DNA of 64,000 bases, from assembly GCA_947579665.1 (NCBI GenBank), contig OX388350.1:40209393-40273392 (forward strand), in the 5' to 3' direction. Shown in pieces: positions 23,923-36,400 of this stretch. The position numbers and the translations under genes were made by a program. The stretch's first letter is position 1, and each line of letters begins with the position of its first letter. This DNA is from Sympetrum striolatum (taxonomy: Eukaryota > Arthropoda > Insecta > Odonata > Libellulidae). The notes beneath the pieces are model-generated. The model had not been told where the DNA came from and ran no database searches. It was given only the letters and a program-made list of their open reading frames with translations.

Positions 23923-25654
23923 CCTTTTTTATCTGTTTTCTATTCTAGTTCGATGCCCTGCTCACCTCGAGTCAAGGCTGGAACAACGAGAAAACATTGG
24001 CAGTGAAAGCTGCATAGTTGCTCTTTCCCATGACAGGAAAATTACGCGCGTAAAACTCTCGCTTTCCCCATGACGAGAACGGCAAATTGAAGTAGAAACA
24101 GCAGTATTTATTTTTAAAAATCCCAGCGATGTTGGCGTTCATTACCTAACTCATTGTTCCCCTTTATTTCCCAGCAAAACCAGCCTCCGTTCACTTTGCT
24201 CGCGGATATGTTTTCTACATTCATTTGCATGCATTCTTTCGTTCTTTGCCTCATTTTCTTTGGAAAAAAGAGCGTGAGAAAAAACGAACCTTGACGCCGG
24301 TCTTTGTTGGTGGGAGTAGGGAAACAATATGGAGATGAAGGGAAAAGGGAATGAAAGGGATGCGGCAGAAGAACCAAGGCCGAGGGAAGAGATAGAATAG
24401 TTTTCCTCGGAATGGGGATGATTTTCTTTCGAGAGAATCGACTATTGTTTGTCGCCTCATTTCGACAGCAAAATGGCATGTGGCTGTGCGTCCATTTGAA
24501 TATGAAAATGATGGAAACTTGGAATAAAGAACGTCCCTCGCTTTCACGTCGTATTTCTGTTGCTTCGAAATATTTTAGTCCCTGAAAAAATATTGCGGAG
24601 AAATCTTTACTCCAGAGTATCTCAAAGTGTGATATTTATCTTTAAGAGCAAGAGGGCCATGGTGAATACGGAAGACTCTTTCGAAATTCCCAAAAGTAAA
24701 CATTTCTCGAATGATTCCAGGGACGTTGCAACACCACATACTTACTGCACTTACCAAAGCGTACAATTTGGTCATGAATTGGATAAATTCGCTCCTTTAG
24801 TGTAGGATATATATGTGTTAATTCTCAAGAACTGATTTATCTGTACCAAAGGAGGAAGGCTACCGCTACACCCAAGATATACAACCAAACCTTATGTCAT
24901 AGGTTCCCAAAGTAGTTCGTATTGACCCTCAGGAGTTTCAGAGTATCCGCTAACCAGCGATTAAGGAATTCCCTGAGTTTTCCAAGGTAATATTACAATT
25001 TTTCCAGGATGTTCCAGATTTGCATGGGAATATTATTTTAGCCGAATATTAGACATGTAGTGATAATTAGATCGTTACCCACTCAGGACCCACAAAATGG
25101 TCACAAACAGTTCGTAGATTCATCATGATATTTTATTGGCATCAGAACCAACCCAAGACACAGACAAAGCTTTCGACCTTACATATAAATTCGTATAAAA
25201 TAAATCGCTCAATAGTACTTAACGTAAGTTATAACCTGTTAAACATCCTACATAAAGAGACCAAGTTTGCGTTTTCACCTCAATCCATTTCTGAAAAAAG
25301 GTTGTTCTAATCAGAAAAAGGGTACTCCTGGAAATTGCGTCACCGTACAGTCCCACTCTGCGTATTTACAATATTGCCACGATGTTAAACTATTATGTAG
25401 AAAAAAAGAGATATTATAAGCTTTAAATTGGTCACGACAACACTCATCGAAACGTTTCTTCCTCTCAGGGGAATTTTTACTGAACTAACACGGAGCGGAA
25501 AACAAGTCATGGAAAGATCTTTTGTAAGGAGAGTAAAATATCTATTTTTCCAGGTTACCAGCCACATTCCCTTAGTTTTCCCCAAGTATTCCAGAAGAGC
25601 AAAATTCCCTGAGTTTTGCAGGATTTCCAGGTTGGCGGACACCCTGAATTTGGA

Positions 25655-25895
25655 AATAATTACAGGGGGTCTATGCCAGGTAGGAAAAAATAGGGTTACA
25701 AGATTTTTTCAATTTTTGAGTGTTTTAGAGTTTTAAGGAACCAAATATCCCATATTAAAGGATCATGTAATCAAATGGAAACTATGTATGGCTTTCTAAC
25801 AGTAAAATTCAATATTGGACTGGCTAGGGGGTCTTTGCAAAATTAAAAGGTGTCCATGGGAAAAAAGTTTAGGAACCAATGTCCTATGGTTACTA
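25655..25895 (+). repeat. Interspersed repeat, copy 1
   Basis: 'aatcaaatggaaactatgta' and 'tccatgggaaaaaagtttag' match, in inverse, the intronic sequence at 38640-38900. Confidence 0.6.
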
Positions 25896-25918
25896 ACCAA
25901 CAACTCCTGGGAATAAAG

Positions 25919-26245
25919 GAAAAGAATCACTACTTACACCTCCACAGAATTTATTGATGTGACATGCTTCGCTAGCGGACTAGCATGTGCTTTCCAAACA
26001 ATAGAATACTGACAAACGGGCACGTTTTTCCCAATCCTTCACCCCTTCTTTCCCTTCCCAGCATTATCTTTAAATCCTAACTATCTTACTCAAATCTTTC
26101 TTCCCCTGTCCCCCCTCCCTTTTGCACTGTTTCTTCTATACATGTTGATGTAATGTAAAGAAAAAGTTGTCTGAGGAAGCTAGTCCGCTAGCGAAACATG
26201 TCGCACCAATAAATTCTGTGGGAATGTACGAAATAATTCTTTTTC
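25919..26245 (+). mobile_element. Inverted-repeat element with hammerhead core (Penelope-like)
   Basis: Arms of about 70 bases are inverted copies, both containing 'ccacagaatttatt' and 'cgctagcggactag' on the appropriate strand. The right arm has a complete hammerhead core; the left arm has lost CTGAGGA. The short direct repeat 'tcctggga' lies just left of it and about 43 bases to its right. No ORF of interest lies inside. Confidence 0.7.
26166..26208 (+). ncRNA. Hammerhead ribozyme-like motif 2
   Basis: CTGAGGA (26171-26177) is followed by stem II GCTAG-tccg-CTAGC (26179-26192). GAAA (26193-26196), palindromic CATG stem III, TC cleavage site (26201-26202), and GCACC, which pairs imperfectly with GTTGT before the core, complete it. 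All invariant core positions are met. Confidence 0.7.
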
Positions 26246-26464
26246 ATTGTTATGGCCTTCCATGAAGTAAAATCTTCGCATATTGAGTTCCTGGGAGTTG
26301 ACATGTAGAAAAGAATACTTTACTTCAGGGAGAATCAGTTCATGTCTAGGATGACTGAACAAACTTCGTAAGAACTTCGTACACACGGAAAACTTCCTTA
26401 GACCAGTCGCATCTCTCACAGTCTCACAGCATCCGGAAATCCGCAACAGCAAAAAAAAAAACAT

Positions 26465-29400
26465 TCCTGACTCTTATCTACAAACTTGTTTGACAAATTC
26501 AACTGTTACAGTCGTCAAGGCATACATAGGTATGGCCAGTGCCTCAGTGAAATCCTGATTGTGTCCAACAAGCTTGCTCCCCTCTTAGAAATAACGCAAT
26601 ATCATCATATCCCAAGCTTCACCGAATATGTACTTAACCATAACTGATTCTGAAATTTCCAGAAAAATACTAGAATAGTTCATCACCTGTAAATAGGACG
26701 CTTGGTATCCAGTAAAATGAAGAGGAAGAATTTGAAGTAGTTTTCTTGTTTAAGTTAATACTTTAATGTATGCAGCAATAGTTAAATGTGCTATCCTAAA
26801 ATAAACGTCTTAACCTAAATTTGCAAACCTAAAAGAGTCTTACCGCTCATAATACCTTCTCAACTAGTTACTAGCACTAAACACAATGGTAATACCGACC
26901 ACCATAGGGCGACTGTACTTATGTACATTTTTTATTTCGTAAATTTAGTAAAATTGGCTTTAAGCCGTGTCTGTCTATCTTACTTTGGAAATAATAAATA
27001 AACAATATTCTAATCACGTATCAAAAATTCTAAAAGCTGAAAGGCAAAAGTTGCTTTCTATTTGCAGCGAATAGTAAAACAGTGCAACATTGATATTTGT
27101 CCCAACTATGTAGCGTAGTATCCAAGACACAGAAAGATTATTTGAAGATATCTCTGCATCACTATTTAGGTCAGGAGTGTCAAAGAGGTCGCCCATAGGC
27201 CAGATGGGACTTCTTTATCACTTATTTGCGGCACGGAGAGTGTTTTTATCAAAGTTTGAGAAACTTCCGTATCATACAGCTAGGTGACTGAAGTAGAAAA
27301 CTTGTCTTACTTTGTAATCGACCCCAAAATTAGATAAATGTACTCACTTCAAATATCCAATAAAGATAGAGGTACTTAATTATGAATAAAAGTTATAGTA
27401 CCTATTTCAGAAGCACTATTTCAGTTAAAAGATAGCGAAGTATACCTGCGGCCAGCGCAGTCCTTATATTATTGGGAAATTCTTCCTTGCAGGTAGGTGC
27501 AGGACCTGGTAGTAGTGGGTATAGTTCAAGCAATAAATTCAAGCAGTAATTTAGTTCAAATTCATAAAGGGATACATTCTACTAATAGCAGATAGTGGTG
27601 GGGTTGAGAATCCAACCAGTCTTTAGGTTGAGACCAAGAAAACTTTATCCAAGACGTTTTCATATCTAACTTAACTATCTAATATAACCGTATACACGAC
27701 ATCCTTGATTAACTAAAACGAACTGAACATAAAGCGGTCCCTCAAGTCTTAAATTCGTCGTAGGTAAAATCATATGTTGAGTTCCCAGGCTCGAATAGTG
27801 GTTAGGGCATGGTTTTGTGAATTTATAGAAAAAATGGGATTTATTGTAAGTTAATAATGGTCAGATTTGACCGAAATACACCCTTTAATAAAGACGAAAT
27901 TATTATTACTACACGTTATTAAAAATTGTTTGGTTATTTATGAATTTAATGGCCTACATTCATACACTTATTCTCTGATACAATTCTTAAATACAATCAA
28001 TTGATATTTACAATCAGAATTAGGGACAATCCTTGAATTTTAAGGGCTCACATACAAGCTAGTATCCTAGAAAACAATTCCATCTGTATCTGTCGTTAAT
28101 AGAGCCTAAATTAACGAAAAAAATATAAACCGAAACTTCAGCTAGTAGGCCACTTGTTTTCGTCACCGTGTATGATTTCCGCGATGAACTTCCACAAATT
28201 AAAATCAGACGCGAAATTTTTGGCTTTGTGAGGGAAAGATATTTTGGAGTTCTCAAAGAGATACGCGAGTCAGAAAAACACCCGCCAGACAAGAGAGGAC
28301 GATGTTGTGATGGGAAAGGGAAGACCCGATTCTCTCTCTGCAAGGGACGCATCGCATGAAAATGAAACATCCCTTTTCGCGCAAAAATCCCGCCCTTTTC
28401 AAAGCCACGCATGTATATTTTTGGCTCTTTCGCACTCTTTCAATTTACAATGAGAGTCGTGCGAGGGCCAAAAACAGAAAAATTCCCTAAACGCATCGAA
28501 CTTTTGCTTCACATTCAACAGGCTGAAACAATTTTTCGTGACATTGTCATTCGGGTCCATAACGCTATTTTAACAGCTGAAGGATATTTTATGAGAGATT
28601 ATTTTCCCTTCGAAATGTTTTCCCCACTGAGATTCCGCATTTAGATTCGAACTCTTACTACTCGTTGATTCTTAATTCTGCTGGTTTGTTTGCTGTACAA
28701 CACGATCGTCTACCTTTGAGGTAGATTCAGTTTGGATCTAAATTTCCCTAAAAAATATAAATAAAAGCTATATAACAAAGCTTTAGACAAAAAAAACCTT
28801 GGAGTTATTGTTTTATACTGATTTAATAACTCTGTGTGAGCGATAATTTTACCTCAGTTTCATTTTCACCTATAATAAACACAGTAGTTATTTCACTAAA
28901 TTCTATAGCAATATAGTCATTCGTAACGTATAACATGTTTAAGGTTAGAGGATTTTGTAACTTGGATGCCGCCATTCGATTTAATATTACCTTCATTCGA
29001 AGATATTTCTGTTTTTATTATGGTCAAGTTAAGTCATTTGCCAAAATATACATTGAGGATACCGGCTGAATTTTATATAAAATACAAGTAAATTTTTCTT
29101 GGCTTAAATCAGTAAATTATATTATTATTTATTTCCCTTTAAAATACTTTGTTTAAATTATGATAAATCACCGATCTATTGCATCTTTGCATGCACGTGT
29201 GAAGTCTCAAGCAAATTTAACACATTTTGACAATATCGGGAACATTCGTTCACAGCTCCGAGCGGGCAAAGAAAGTAGGCCAAATATTTTTGTTTTCGAG
29301 TCCAAAAACAAGGCAAGAATTGTAAACGTAATTAAAAAAAAACAACTGGAGTCCAATATCAATTCGGCATTTTAAGTTTGAAGGGTTATAAAATTTCCTT

Positions 29401-30930
29401 AGCACATGTTCTTTTATAAGCAATAGTTTAAGGTAACGATTTAATTTAATCGAGATATATATTGGTTCTTTTCTTCACTATCAGGTCTAATTCCGAGGCA
29501 CTTACGAGAAGAAAAATCATTCAACTTGATATCTTTTTAAGTATTCTTACACATTAATATGCTGTCTATAATAACGCAAAGTAATTTCATAAGGTAATAT
29601 TTGACAATGGTGGCTTCTCCATGAGCTAGTTCACAAAATTCATCAAACGGCGATTTATTTTATTATCCCAAACTCAATTACCGATTAAATAACACATTCT
29701 ATTTTGAAAGAATACTACCAAACTGAAAATAGAAGTCCCTTTCTTATCCAAATTTAACTGGTATCTAATTCTACCCACTGACCAAGACTTGAACAGAAAA
29801 AACCCAACCAACGTATATTGATATTAAAATCCTATAAAAAAATAATTTAATATAAGTTTGATGAATATTTATCTCACAGTTATCATAAATGACTAATCAA
29901 AAGGTGTAATCATGTGTAACCAACTAATAATAACGTCAACGGTGGCCTCGACTCCGTAAAGAAAGGCTTAGATTGTCATAGTTAATTCTTAAATAATCAT
30001 AGTAAAATACTGAAAAGTATATTATGTTTGCTAGTACGAAATGCAAGATTAGAAATTCTCAACAGTTGCTTAATATGCGGTACCGAATTATAGTGAAGAA
30101 TTTCTATGTGATAACGGGAGGTCTTTGGAGCAAAGATACAATAATATTAAAGGATCGACCTATTTAAGAACTATTGTGATGCATTCAGAATTATGTCAAG
30201 GGCGTCTCAGGTCTATGAAATAGGTTAGCACACAAATATTTATCTTATACAAGTCATAATGCACGCCAAAAAGGGAAATATTTATATGTATGAAGCATAA
30301 CATTCGAATATTCTATATAGAGTAACAGAAAAGACTTGCCCGTATCTGATTCGGGTCATCTTTATCATCCTTCACAAGCTCTATTTTAGCTTAAATAAAG
30401 AATACATATTGTGGTCGTGATTTAATTTTTTTGGGCCGAGGCAACTCAAAAGAGCAAAAAAAAAACTCTGCGAGCATTCGGCTCACCAATTTCTACAACT
30501 TTACAACCTTCAACTTTTCAGCTCAAGAAAAGCATACAATAAGGAAAAACTGTTTCCTCAAATATAGCAGTTACAACATAAATGCATAATAAATGTATTA
30601 CACATAAACAAAATACCAATATCCGGCTTACATAGGCCACATATAAGAAAAACATGCACATTTCTTACACTCTATAATAGCAATTCAATGATATGCTAAT
30701 CCTGCTGCTCTATTTTCGACGTTTGATGCATTTTAAACTGAAATTGGTTAAATACTTAAAGCGAGTTACTCAAATCAATTTACCAAAAGGAAACATAGGA
30801 TGATAAATTACAAGTATTAAATACAAAATGTACAACATATGTTTCAGCGGATGTGATAGAAGATTCAATAGTTCACTTCATATAGAATGATTATGTAGAA
30901 GATAGAAGAATAAGTACTAAATCATTTGAA
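26465..30930. other. Spacer, no gene recognised
   Basis: AT-rich spacer with a GC-richer island at 28150-28660 where ORFs overlap on both strands. None has a recognisable domain. A decayed SINE-like stretch lies near 27770-27830. A possible hairpin remnant (cccg/cggg) lies near 30340-30362. Confidence 0.4.
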
Positions 30931-30943
30931 TTATATCACTCAC

Positions 30944-31134
30944 CTTTCCTGTGGAAAAGGGTAGATACAGCCGTCCCTTAGGCCTACGGCTTCTAAAACC
31001 AACTTCTTCGTCAGCAGCCGCGAAAAAACAACCACCTCACAGCTTTTACTCCGCGATACGGTATCTACGACCGTTCGATTTACTTTTTCACAAAACACCA
31101 CGTGATCTGCTAAGAAAACAGGCGGAAAAAGTGA
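30944..31134 (-). ncRNA. Candidate non-coding first exon (5' UTR)
   Basis: From the initiator-like site to a strong donor GAAAG|GTGAGTG (30944/30943) the minus strand contains no ATG at all in about 190 bases, as expected of a 5' UTR exon. No downstream coding exon was found in the 31 kb to the left, so the gene it belongs to is unknown. Confidence 0.4.
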
Positions 31135-31560
31135 AGATCGCGGGACGATGTATTTTATAGGGACTGCGTCAACAAGAGATCGGGATCTCAAACGGTCGAA
31201 CAGGCCCTACAAAGTAATGCAGCTTTTACCTCTACAAGCCCGCACTTTCTGTTTCGACCGTCCTCTTTCCACCCTGCCCTCTGTGGGAGCACCCCCGCAC
31301 CAGGTATATCTCACCCCTTCGTGGATAACCTGGAAACTGCTGCAATGGGGATCCCCCAGGTCAGAGTCGGACCGGGTTAGGCTCTCCGGCCAGCAGCGCC
31401 TACTTATCGAAAGCGGCAGCTCCGTCCCCAGTACGCGAGTGTCACGCGCAGCGAGGAAGGAAGGCAATTCTTCCCTCTCCCTTCACCCTGCCCGACTGCG
31501 CTTCCTCATCTCCCTGCACAACCCCCTCCAGCAAAGTCTGTCTACCTAAAAATTGATTAC
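31100..31560 (-). promoter_or_regulatory. GC-rich promoter-like region with TATA box
   Basis: The minus strand reads CTATAAAATA at 31160-31151. An initiator-like TCACTT lies near 31136-31131 and a CACGTG E-box just downstream. The upstream 31190-31550 is unusually GC-rich for this window. I infer a promoter firing leftward. The plus ORF at 31148-31549 (133 codons) is low-complexity and I do not accept it as a gene. Confidence 0.45.
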
Positions 31561-33314
31561 GTACAACGAGTATGGAAGGGGCATGGTAGGGAGGGTTTGT
31601 GAGAAGGGAATCAATAGCTCACATCTTGGGCACATCTCGTCGCTGGTTGATAATAGTGTGGCGAGTACTGGGAAGGACGACCAAATAGTCTTACGAAATC
31701 AATAAACGCGTGTTTGTTGCTCGAAATATAATAAACTAACCGATAAGTCTGAGTGAGTTATTTCTTTTTGTCAATAAATGTAATATAATTCGAAATCGCG
31801 GTCATATCTACCCCTCATTTCATTTGGCTGTTTAGTAATGTTACTTTTTCGATCCCCTGACTATGTAAAGTGACTTACACGTTTCAATTGTTTAATACTT
31901 GATATATCATTTAAATATACTTTCCGGTTGTAATGTTTCGATTATAGGGTATGTTCATATTATGACTTCATTTGTCTCAATTGGCGAAGATGTTATTATT
32001 ACACTCGAAAATTTTAAGAGTATAATGGGTGAATATTTTATAAATTAAAAGTAATCATTAGAATCAAGACTCATTTATTTCAATGGTTTTTCATCCAACA
32101 ATATTTTTATTCCTGAGTTATTGAGGTCAATTTCACGGCATCCTCCCATAAATTATTTTCATATTTAAACAATTCATTACATATTTTAAGGCATCCATTG
32201 GTCATATGCATATTTTCTATTCACACCTATATTTAACACTAAGAAAAATTTCTGGTGACACGTGCGATAAAGAAACCACTCAGATGGGATGTTTACAAAG
32301 TAACCTCTCTCCAAAGGAATACATATCACCTTCTTACACTACTAAAAAAAGTAAAATACCTTAACTATAGATAAAAAGAGCAAAGATTTAAGGAATGATG
32401 AACTTCACTATATATAAACTTATTAAATTGGAAGAACTTTTAGGTGGAGAAACACGATTAATGTTCAACGGATAGTATATGAAAATATACCTTTTCAGAA
32501 ACAATGAACAAACCTAACAAAAAGGAGACCAACTTCCTATATAAATACTTAACAGTTAATTGATATTTACAATTTCATTACAAGATATCATAAAAAAACA
32601 GAGCTCCTTTCCATACAAACACATACAATAATGGAGTGATAGAATTGATAACTCAAAACAAAAGAATTTGAGGAAAATGCTGAGACATTAAATAACATAA
32701 AGACTTGTTTAGAGAGGATTTTAGTGAAAAGACAAAATTGACCCAAGATTTTCATTGAAGCATAGAATATCATAGCGAATGATTTCAAAAATATAATACC
32801 CCTAAATATTAGAGGAATACAATTGCCTCAAGCACATTCATTTCACGATTAGTTTCATATTTAGGTCCAACAACACAAAATGATGGTCAATTGAAGCTCT
32901 CCTTTAAAGGACATCTTAAGCACTGTTACTTTGTAAAAAATATTAGCTTTTAAAACGTTATCCTCATCATTACAGGGGAGTTTACAATCAGATTAACTTT
33001 GCTTTGCAAAAACTGCAGTTGATAGTTGTTTGTGAGAAACCTGAGATACAGATCTGCCCTGAGAAATGGCCAAATAACTTAAAATTTAAACCCCTCCAAT
33101 ATTTCCCAGAAGGATATGTTACCTTCAATTGGCAGTCAAAAAAGTTTATACATAAATTATAACTTATCAAAGAATTGATTTCTTTAGCTTCACACAATCA
33201 CTGGAATATATCACATTATTCATGCATTTCATACTTCATTGATGAGCATAATATTTATATAAACATCTTAAAGCTCATAAAAAAACTGCTATCCTCCTTT
33301 AATGCTTATGAAGG

Positions 33315-33494
33315 TTATTCAGCAACATTTTCTTTCCTTTTGCTAAAGTCATGCACGACCTTTTCATAAGCATTATCTTCAGACCTTTCTAAAACCCTAT
33401 TTCTCGTCTTTTGCATTCTGCATATACGAACAAAACCAGCTTGATGTCCAGTGGCAAGCCAAATGAAGCTCTGAAGATTAGGATTCCAACAAAT
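33315..33494 (-). CDS. GTF3C2: GTF3C2-like last exon and stop
   Basis: Acceptor ttactttttcag opens 180 nt, in phase 0, ending with TAA at 33317-33315. The frame begins ICWNPNLQSFIWLATGHQAG and continues FVRICRM, then a basic tail. This is the closing blade: vertebrate GTF3C2 ends with the same 'FSPN...GWLVSGGQSGLVRI' arrangement. A possible ATTAAA polyadenylation signal lies at 33303-33298, close after the stop. Confidence 0.88.
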   Translation of the reverse strand: MCWNPNLQSFIWLATGHQAGFVRICRMQKTRNRVLERSEDNAYEKVVHDFSKRKENVAE

Positions 33495-36400
33495 CTGAAA
33501 AAGTAATAGATAATTGATATTGCTCCTTTATAGATCCTTTGCTTTCTCTTGACAAATTTCATAAACTACACCCACAAAGATGTCAGAAACTAAATAATGC
33601 CAATAATATTCTACTACAATCACAACCACAGAACGTTATAAAATTTTAATACTTTTGGTATATAAGATAGATGTTTCTAAAAATCTAGCCTCTTATTTAA
33701 AATTAGTGGTTGAGTTTAACTGATCACATGTTGCAACAAATTGCTAACATTTCATGACAGTAATTTGCAGAAACTCTTGTTAATAAAATTATGTGAATAA
33801 TAAATTTAATAATGAGCAGAATTTTTATACGACTGGATGCAGTATACTCAATCAAGTAAATAAAGAGTTGGCATGTGCCATTAGTGCTAATATACCTTAA
33901 TTACATACATTAATATTTCAAAGATACAAATAAATGCAGTATACTCAATTAAGTAAATAAAGAGTTGGCATGTGCCATTAGTGCTAATATACCTTCTACA
34001 TCTACATTAATACCCTACAAGCCGCCTTTCGGCATGTGGCAGGGGGTGTAAACACCAGTCGAATCTAAATTACTTCCTTATTCGGTTATTGTCACGTATT
34101 GTTCGCGGAAAGAATGAATCTCTAAAACGATTCGTCCTAGCATCTATTTCTCTTAACTTACGGTCATTATCGGAAGGACCGACGTAGCAGGGGGGTTGCA
34201 TGATACCGATTGTATCTTCGGAAAATGTAGTTTCCCTGAATTTATTAAGCAATCGCAGCCTAGCTTCCAATCTCCTTTCTTTCAAGGATTCCCAACCTAC
34301 CTCTGAGAGCATTTTTGTAACGCTTGCTTTTTTATCGTAGCATTTCTTAACAAAACGAACCGCTTTACGCTGCACTTTCTCGAGTTCGCGAGTACACGTT
34401 TCATCCGCTGGATCCCATATACTTGCCGCATATACCAGAAGGGGTCTGACCAAGGTAAAATAACATCGCTCTCTCACCTTTTCATTGCATTTACCGACAA
34501 TGCACTTTACAAAGTGAAGCCTTTTACTTGCTTTGCCGCAGATTTTTCGAATATGCGTGCTCCAATTTAAGTTATTAGTAATGTTGATCCCAAGATATTT
34601 AACTGAATCTACTACTTTGATACTAATTCCATTAATTTTGTATGGGTGATTTGGACGCATTTTTTTCTTTTCAAAGAAATTAACTACGGAGCATTTACTT
34701 ACATTAATATCTAATTCCCATTTTTCGCACCACCTTTGGATGAGGAAATCTGATGTGAATATGCTTTGGTAAAATTCGTTTAGAATATTCGCTTTCCTCT
34801 TCGAATCGCAAGTAATGTTACCTTCAATATCCCTTATCGAGCTCACTGTTTGTATTTTTCTCTGTACCTCTCTAATGTAGGACCAGAAAGCTTTAGGGTC
34901 TTCCTCTAAACATTCCCCAAGTATTTTCTTTTTAAAGTTGCTGTGGGCGTTACGCATAGCTCGCTTGGTGTCGCATTTTGCTTTCTTGTGCTTTTCTAGC
35001 AATAGTGATCGTGGTGGATTTGGAACAGGCTGATCTATTCCCTTAAAAGCTTTTGCTTTTCCGTGCAAATCTCTTTGTTTGTGGAGAGCCCTTCTAACCT
35101 CTTTATCGTACCATCTGGGCTCTCAATCATTTTTAGAGTATTTCGAAGGTATATACAAATCTATATATTTATGCATTATCTCCACGAATGATTTCCATGT
35201 ATCCTCAGTGTTGTTGATGCTTACGCGCGACTTAAATGAATTAAAATCGGTCGTTAGTTTTACGTTAAATTCCTCGAAATTGGCTTTGGAATAGAGATAA
35301 ATTTTGCGCTTGGGTTTCTTATACTTGCTAAGGTTTATCTTGATATCTGCAAAAACGCCTTTGTGGTCTCCAAGACCTTCGTCAATCGAAATGTTCTCCG
35401 ACCGACTTAAATGAATTAAAATCGGTCGTTAGTTTTACGTTAAATTCCTCGAAATTGGCTTTGGAATAGAGATAAATTTTGCGCTTGGGTTTCTTATACT
35501 TGCTAAGGTTTATCTCGATATCTGCAAAAACGCCCTTGTGGTCTCCAAGACCTTCGTCAATCGAGATGTTCTCTATGCGCTCAGGAAAGTTAATTAAAAG
35601 GAGATCAAGTATATTGTCACCCCTGGTTGGCGATTTTACTGCTTGACTTAGTGAGTTTTTCTGAGGTAAATTAAATAACTTTTTACATGAGTCGACATCC
35701 CGGGCCCTTTTCTTTATGCTATGATTATTCCAGTCGATGTCTGGAAGATTAAAATCCCCCCCGATTATAGTTATACTCTGGTTGTTCTTACTCGTGTAGA
35801 AATTTATTTCGTCGTTAAGATGTCGCAAAACCTGTCGAGAAGAGTTCGGTGGTCGGTAAAACGCACATACATTTATGTTCAGCTTGTTCTGTTGGCTTAT
35901 TGTGCACCAGATGCTTTCTATATCGCTATCACTCGAAATCCTCGGCTTGCTCTGGAGAGATGATTTAACCGCAATAAAAACACCGCCACCTGTCTTTTCC
36001 CTACGATCCCGGCGATAAATAGTGTAATCCTTTGGAAATATTTCATTATCGCTTATATCCCCATTTAACCAGTTTTCTGTACCTATAAAAATATCGGTGT
36101 CGTGGCTACGAATAAGATGCTCCAAATCGGATACTTTATTTTTAACACTTCTACAGTTAACTATCGCAATTGATATTTTTCTTTCGCAAACAAATTTAGG
36201 TGGTATTGTCAGTAAATTTCGCTTATTTTTCATTTCGCTGTTCGGCTCTTTTTCCATAATTCTATCGGCCGAGTATTTCGTTCCCTTCAACCCACTAACT
36301 GGCCTACTCTTTATCCTAAAAAAAAGTACCTACAGTGCTCATAAATTCTCCGAGCCACCCGACTCGAAGCCAAAGCGGTATAGTGAACCCCGGAACGGTT

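Noticed and set aside
31148..31549. 133-codon plus ORF
   Set aside because: It lies in a GC-rich promoter-like region, is biased toward Ser/Leu/Arg/Pro, has no domain, and a TATA-bearing promoter reads the other way.
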